Assembly (NCBI GenBank): GCA_027067235.1 | Contig: JALXFQ010000270.1 | Span: 1-16,194 of the forward strand | Source of the DNA: Gammaproteobacteria bacterium | GTDB lineage: Bacteria > Pseudomonadota > Gammaproteobacteria > QOAV01 | Length of the DNA: 16,194 bases | Direction: 5' to 3' | Shown: piece by piece, positions 13,451-16,194 of the stretch | Position numbering within the stretch: the first letter of the stretch is position 1 | Layout: each line of letters opens with the position of its first letter | Notes under the pieces: model-generated | Told to the model about the DNA's origin: nothing | Seen by the model: the letters and a program-made list of their open reading frames with translations, nothing else | Databases searched by the model: none | Program-made: the position numbers and the translations under genes

Positions 13451-14698
13451 CTATTGTAACCGCTTCAGCTCGACGCGCCTATTCTGGGCTTTTCCGGCGG
13501 CAGTATTGTTGTCCGCCACCGGGCGGGTTTCGCCATAGCCCCTGGCGACCAGATTTTCTGCGGCAACGCCTTTGCCAATCAGGTAGTTGACTACCGCCTG
13601 GGCGCGTAGCTGCGACAGGGCCAGGTTGTAATCTGCCGTGCCGTCGGAGTCCGTATGGCCGGCGATCTCCACCTTGATGCCGGGATTGGCGACCAGTGAC
13701 TGGGCGACTTTGTCCAGGATCTGCGTGGAATCAGCGGTGAGTTTGTTCGAATCGGTCTCGAAGTGCACACCTTCCAGCACGATGGGAGTCGTCATCTTGC
13801 ACCCCAGTTCGCCCACCTTGTCGCCGGGTCGGGTATTGGGACACAGGTCCTTGCTGTCGGGCACGCCATCATGGTCTGAATCGGCAACACAACCGTTGGC
13901 ATTGACCTTGACGCCGGCGGGCGTGTCGGGGCACTGGTCTCTGGCATCGGCCACGCCGTCGTTGTCGCTGTCGGGTTGACAGCCGGTTTCATTGACCTTG
14001 ACGCCGGCCGGGGTGTCGGGGCACTGGTCTTTGGCATCGGCCACGCCGTCGTTGTCGCTGTCGGGTTGACAGCCGGTTTCATTGACCTTGACGCCGGCCG
14101 GGGTGCCGGGGCACTGGTCTCTGGCATCGGCCACGTCATCGTTGTCGCTGTCGGGTTCGCAACCCAGGTTGCCTACCTTGACGCCTGCTGGCGTTTGCGG
14201 ACAAATATCCTTGTCGTCCGGGACACCGTCGTGATCGGAATCTGCCACTGCGCGGGAAACGGCGGCGGGTTTCTGCGCCGGTTGCGCGGCTTCAGCGCAG
14301 GGCTGGCCGCCGGTCTGTGCGGGCGGCTGCACGGGCTGCGGCATCGCCCTGTATGCGGGCATGGGCATGGGTTCGGGCGCGTACATTGGTTCCGGCCACG
14401 GCATCGGGCGGGGCGCAGCCGGACGATCCGGCATCGGCAGGCGCTCTGGGGCGTGCATTCGCGGCGGCATCATGGGCCGGGATCGGGTCGAATGACAGGG
14501 CAGAGGCGCATTACGGGGTACATAACGGGGCGGGCGGCGGAATTCGCCAGCGGCGCCGCGGTAGGCTGGCAGGCCATGGGCGTGATAGCAGGAATCCTGT
14601 TCGCCCCGGGCGGAAACATTCTGATCCGTGGCCCAGGCGCTGTGCGCGCCGCTCAGGCAGAAAACCGCCGCCACGGCGGAAGTACGTAATATGGTCAT
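13451..14698 (-). CDS. OmpA-like peptidoglycan-binding protein with five TSP3 calcium repeats
   Basis: A 415-residue exported protein. The ATG at 14698 lies 9 nt after AAGGGG; the TTG at 14707 abuts that site and is rejected. Signal peptide about 1-23 (MTILRTSAVAAVFCLSGAHS, ending AWA). Next is a long Pro/Met/Arg-rich low-complexity region (about 50-130), then five 30-residue thrombospondin type 3-like repeats (153-302) of the form DSDNDGVADAKDQCPDTPAG followed by VKVNETGCQP, each with an Asp-rich calcium loop and two Cys. The C-terminal OmpA domain (about 303-415) has VHFETDSNKL, EIAGHTDSDGTADYNLALSQ and RGYGETRPVADNN then AQNRRVEL, which bind diaminopimelate in peptidoglycan. No eight-stranded barrel is evident, so it may be a periplasmic or surface-extended linker protein. 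A promoter is visible just upstream. Confidence 0.88.
   Translation of the reverse strand: MTILRTSAVAAVFCLSGAHSAWATDQNVSARGEQDSCYHAHGLPAYRGAAGEFRRPPRYVPRNAPLPCHSTRSRPMMPPRMHAPERLPMPDRPAAPRPMPWPEPMYAPEPMPMPAYRAMPQPVQPPAQTGGQPCAEAAQPAQKPAAVSRAVADSDHDGVPDDKDICPQTPAGVKVGNLGCEPDSDNDDVADARDQCPGTPAGVKVNETGCQPDSDNDGVADAKDQCPDTPAGVKVNETGCQPDSDNDGVADARDQCPDTPAGVKVNANGCVADSDHDGVPDSKDLCPNTRPGDKVGELGCKMTTPIVLEGVHFETDSNKLTADSTQILDKVAQSLVANPGIKVEIAGHTDSDGTADYNLALSQLRAQAVVNYLIGKGVAAENLVARGYGETRPVADNNTAAGKAQNRRVELKRLQ
13793..14242 (-). repeat. Five 90-bp tandem repeats encoding TSP3 units
   Basis: Five in-frame units of exactly 90 bp. The middle three are nearly identical at the DNA level (for example TCGGGTTGACAGCCGGTTTC occurs at 13971 and again at 14061); the outer two are more diverged (GVPD for GVAD, GNLGC and GELGC). 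This pattern fits recent internal duplication of the central units and possible copy-number change by recombination or slippage. Confidence 0.9.
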
Positions 14699-14734
14699 GA
14701 TTTTCAACCCCTTGACTGATTTATGATGGGCGGG

Positions 14735-14763
14735 ATTATAGCCGCAGAATAAGCCAATGACTA
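14735..14763 (-). promoter_or_regulatory. Sigma70-like promoter of the OmpA-like gene
   Basis: On the minus strand TAGTCA (complement of 14758-14763, four of six -35 bases) is followed after 17 nt by a perfect TATAAT (complement of 14735-14740). Transcription would start near 14728, about 30 nt before the ATG. It occupies part of the 250-nt gap between the OmpA-like gene and the lipoprotein pair. Confidence 0.55.
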
Positions 14764-14898
14764 TATTATAAACTTCTTAATCTGGCGCGATTTCCAGTAA
14801 TTTGTAAGGTTGATGATCTATCTTGCTGAAACGAAAGTATCTGCTGCGCGAAGTTTTGCGAAAAAAACGCCTCTGTCTCTTGAGTAGCCGTGTAATAG

Positions 14899-14925
14899 TT
14901 ATTAAAGTGGGCCACTGGTTAATAA
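14899..14925. promoter_or_regulatory. Dyad-symmetric site upstream of the lipoprotein pair
   Basis: TTATTAA-AGTGG (14899-14910), G, CCACT-GG-TTAATAA (14912-14925): two nested inverted repeats around 14911, with a 2-nt insertion in the right half. The one-base centre disfavours a full RNA hairpin and suits a dimeric DNA-binding protein. It overlaps a weak promoter-like pair (TTGAGT at 14880, TAAAGT at 14903) and lies 23 nt before the GTG start at 14949. Confidence 0.4.
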
Positions 14926-14948
14926 ACAGCGCTCCCGGGAGTGAAAAC

Positions 14949-15326
14949 GTGTCTGAAAGGATTTGTAACTGGCCATTTCGGCGTATGCCGCCGATCAAAC
15001 GTAAGCTGGCGGGTGTTATTCTGCCGGGGGCGGTATTGCTGAGTGGTTGCGCCCACTACGGTGCCGCGCGGTTTGTTACCGATCCGCCGGGCGCGGAGGT
15101 TATCAATCTGCGTGATGACACCACGCTGGGTACTACACCGGTAAAGGTTTACTGGAAGGAAAGCGACGGTCAACCCAAGCATGTCACCGTGCAATTCGTA
15201 AAGGAAGGTTACCGTGAGCGCATCACCAATATCTGGGTTAACATGATCTACAATTCGAAGGACGAAGCTCTGGCCAATGCCAAGCCGGTCAGGATTACGC
15301 TGGAAAAAAAGCAGGGGGGCAAATAA
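14949..15326 (+). CDS. PEGA-domain lipoprotein 1
   Basis: The GTG at 14949 has GGGAG 7 nt upstream and gives a 125-residue protein; ATG 14985 would also keep the signal but has no ribosome binding site. The N-terminus is basic (FRRMPPIKRK), followed by LAGVILPGAVLLSGC with a lipobox ending at Cys34, so it is a predicted lipoprotein. The residue after Cys is Ala, which does not signal inner-membrane retention, so the outer membrane is expected. The mature part begins RFVTDPPGAEVINLRDDTTL then GTTPVKVYW, the PEGA-type surface domain, and continues to about residue 117 (KHVTVQFVKEGYRER, PVRITLEKK). PEGA domains occur in cell-surface proteins; the specific role is unknown. The TAA overlaps the next ATG (TAATG). 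Confidence 0.75.
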   Translation: MSERICNWPFRRMPPIKRKLAGVILPGAVLLSGCAHYGAARFVTDPPGAEVINLRDDTTLGTTPVKVYWKESDGQPKHVTVQFVKEGYRERITNIWVNMIYNSKDEALANAKPVRITLEKKQGGK

Positions 15327-15685
15327 TGCGCCAGTTCTTTCTGTTACTGATGGCGGCTGCGCTTGTTGTCAGCGCCGGCTGTACGACTACTCGCACCCTG
15401 CGCATGAAAATCGGGTCGGAGCCCAATGGTTCCCATGTGGCATTCCAGATGAACCGGAAGGAAACCGGCGCCGCCGACTGGATTTATCTTGGCACGACGC
15501 CGGTGGACACGGTGCGCAGGGTCGATCTTGATGAACTGAAAGCCGCGCCGTCGGTAAAGCTGAAAGTCATGCGCAGCGGTTACAAGGATCGCGTCAAGGA
15601 ATGGACCGGCGCAGGCTTCTGGCGCGAATACAAGGAAAAAGACGGCGTCTTCTGGGCGCCGCGCCTGGTTCCCTCCGACCGTTAA
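15326..15685 (+). CDS. PEGA-like lipoprotein 2, coupled to lipoprotein 1
   Basis: A 119-residue predicted lipoprotein whose ATG shares a base with the preceding stop; GGGGGG lies 7 nt upstream. MRQFFLLLMAAALVVSAGC is the lipoprotein signal, with Cys19 as the lipidated residue and Thr next (outer-membrane type). The mature part carries SEPNGSHVAFQMN then WIYLGTTPVDTVRRVDLDEL, the same layout (PxG..V....LGTTPV) as lipoprotein 1, and SVKLKVMRSGYKDRVKEW matches its VTVQFVKEGYRERITNIW. The two look like diverged tandem paralogues. The end (REYKEKDGVFWAPRLVPSDR) is unlike the first copy. Function unknown; coupling suggests they act in one complex. Confidence 0.75.
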   Translation: MRQFFLLLMAAALVVSAGCTTTRTLRMKIGSEPNGSHVAFQMNRKETGAADWIYLGTTPVDTVRRVDLDELKAAPSVKLKVMRSGYKDRVKEWTGAGFWREYKEKDGVFWAPRLVPSDR

Positions 15686-15706
15686 ACGGCAGGCTGAAAC
15701 GCCGCC

Positions 15707-16042
15707 ATGTTCATCATCCATCCTGATGAACAGTCCGCGGCGCGCGTTTCCCATAACCCCGCCATTGCCAAGTCAGTCATCCTGCGCCACGGGCAACTGC
15801 CCGGCCTCACCGGTTTTGCCCGCGCGCAGTTTCCGCCGGGTGAAACCGCTCACGCCCATTCCCACCCCGACATGGCCGAAGTGTTTTATGTTCTCTCGGG
15901 CTACGGCGTCATGCGCGTGAACGACGATGAGTTTGCATTGACGCCCGGCATGAGCGTCGCCGTCGAACCCGGTGAAACCCACGAAATCACCAGCGCGGAC
16001 GACGCCAGGCTGGAACTGCTCTATTTCGGATTGCAGACATGA
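15707..16042 (+). CDS. Single-domain cupin (Cupin_2) metal-binding protein
   Basis: A 111-residue cytoplasmic protein that is essentially one cupin barrel. The first cupin motif is complete: G45, H51, H53, E58, G65 in the order G-x5-HxH-x4-E-x6-G (GETAHAHSHPDMAEVFYVLS). The second is G-x6-PGETH with H92 (GMSVAVEPGETHEI). H51, H53, E58 and H92 would bind one divalent metal. Small cupins of this kind include isomerases, dioxygenases and sugar- or ligand-binding proteins, and the sequence does not choose between them. It begins 21 nt after lipoprotein 2, and its stop overlaps the next start (ATGA at 16039-16042). Confidence 0.85.
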   Translation: MFIIHPDEQSAARVSHNPAIAKSVILRHGQLPGLTGFARAQFPPGETAHAHSHPDMAEVFYVLSGYGVMRVNDDEFALTPGMSVAVEPGETHEITSADDARLELLYFGLQT

Positions 16043-16194
16043 CCCACGAGCCAAACACTGAATGCATACGCCGTATTCTCTATCTGCATGGCATCGTCTC
16101 GGCAGTGATCCACACCGATCAGGACACATCCGCCGTGGGCCTGGTTGTGGAACAGCAATGCGCGGAAAAACCCGCCATAGCCGCCGAGCTGAAA
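16039..16194 (+). CDS. Start of an unidentified gene, cut by the window end
   Basis: An open frame of 52 codons from ATG 16039 to the last base, with no stop. It overlaps the cupin stop by ATGA, the same coupling seen between the glycosyltransferases, which supports it as a real gene. It begins MTHEPNTECIRRILYLHGIV and continues SAVIHTDQDTSAVGLVVEQQ. No signal peptide or recognised motif is visible in the part present. Confidence 0.55.
   Translation, partial: MTHEPNTECIRRILYLHGIVSAVIHTDQDTSAVGLVVEQQCAEKPAIAAELK

Noticed and set aside
13793..14242. Regular 90-bp repeats considered as a CRISPR array
   Set aside because: The repeats are contiguous and in frame, with no unique spacers, and encode TSP3 units inside an OmpA-like protein.
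14823..14948. N-terminal extension of the first lipoprotein from ATG 14823
   Set aside because: It would place over 40 basic residues ahead of the signal sequence and run through the dyad site. The GTG at 14949 has a good ribosome binding site and gives a normal lipoprotein signal.
15773..16129. Minus-strand open frame opposite the cupin
   Set aside because: Antisense shadow. The plus frame contains both cupin motifs with correct spacing.

Overview
The window is GC-rich, gene-dense DNA from a Gram-negative bacterium. The lipopolysaccharide-core type glycosyltransferases, outer-membrane proteins, lipoproteins and periplasmic c-type cytochrome fit a gamma- or betaproteobacterium. I cannot name the species. 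I see no rRNA, tRNA, transposase or CRISPR array.

Layout. (1) 1-1813, plus strand: the 3' part of a WaaG-like GT4 glycosyltransferase, overlapped ATGA-style by a second complete GT4 enzyme. This is the end of a cell-surface glycan (probably LPS core) operon. (2) 1853-5630, minus strand: a DUF3365/Tll0287-type haem protein, an unrecognised secreted protein, and an SLC13-type transporter with two RCK_C domains. (3) 5796-6647, plus strand: a 51-codon reading frame resembling a shortened TfoX C-terminal domain, followed with no gap by a WYL-family transcription regulator. (4) 6823-12554, plus strand: the most notable region, a divergent chaperone-usher-like fimbrial locus. It holds an outer-membrane barrel (usher candidate) with a C-terminal SdrD-B-like domain, four pilin-like subunits, and a PapD-like chaperone between the third and fourth subunits. 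(5) 12560-14698, minus strand: a secreted alpha/beta hydrolase and an OmpA-like protein with five thrombospondin-type-3 calcium repeats. (6) 14949 to the end, plus strand: two translationally coupled PEGA-like lipoproteins, a cupin, and the start of a further gene.

How the fimbrial locus may work. All four subunits have signal peptides and end in the same 14-residue pattern: Gly at -14, Tyr at -12, Val at -8, an aromatic at -6, Ala at -4 and Pro at -1. This is a modified version of the beta-zipper that ends classical chaperone-usher pilins, without the penultimate aromatic. The chaperone has a G1-like alternating strand (RIAVIVYL) suited to donor-strand complementation. The 715-codon barrel gene is the only outer-membrane pore candidate in the locus; I see no classical usher plug or FimD-type motifs in it. 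A sigma70-like promoter (9008-9037) lies before the first pilin and a strong intrinsic terminator (9735-9761) directly after it. This would make pilin A the abundant subunit, with read-through supplying pilin B, pilin C, the chaperone and pilin D. The assignment as a surface-fibre assembly system is inferred from sequence patterns and has not been checked by database search or structure prediction.
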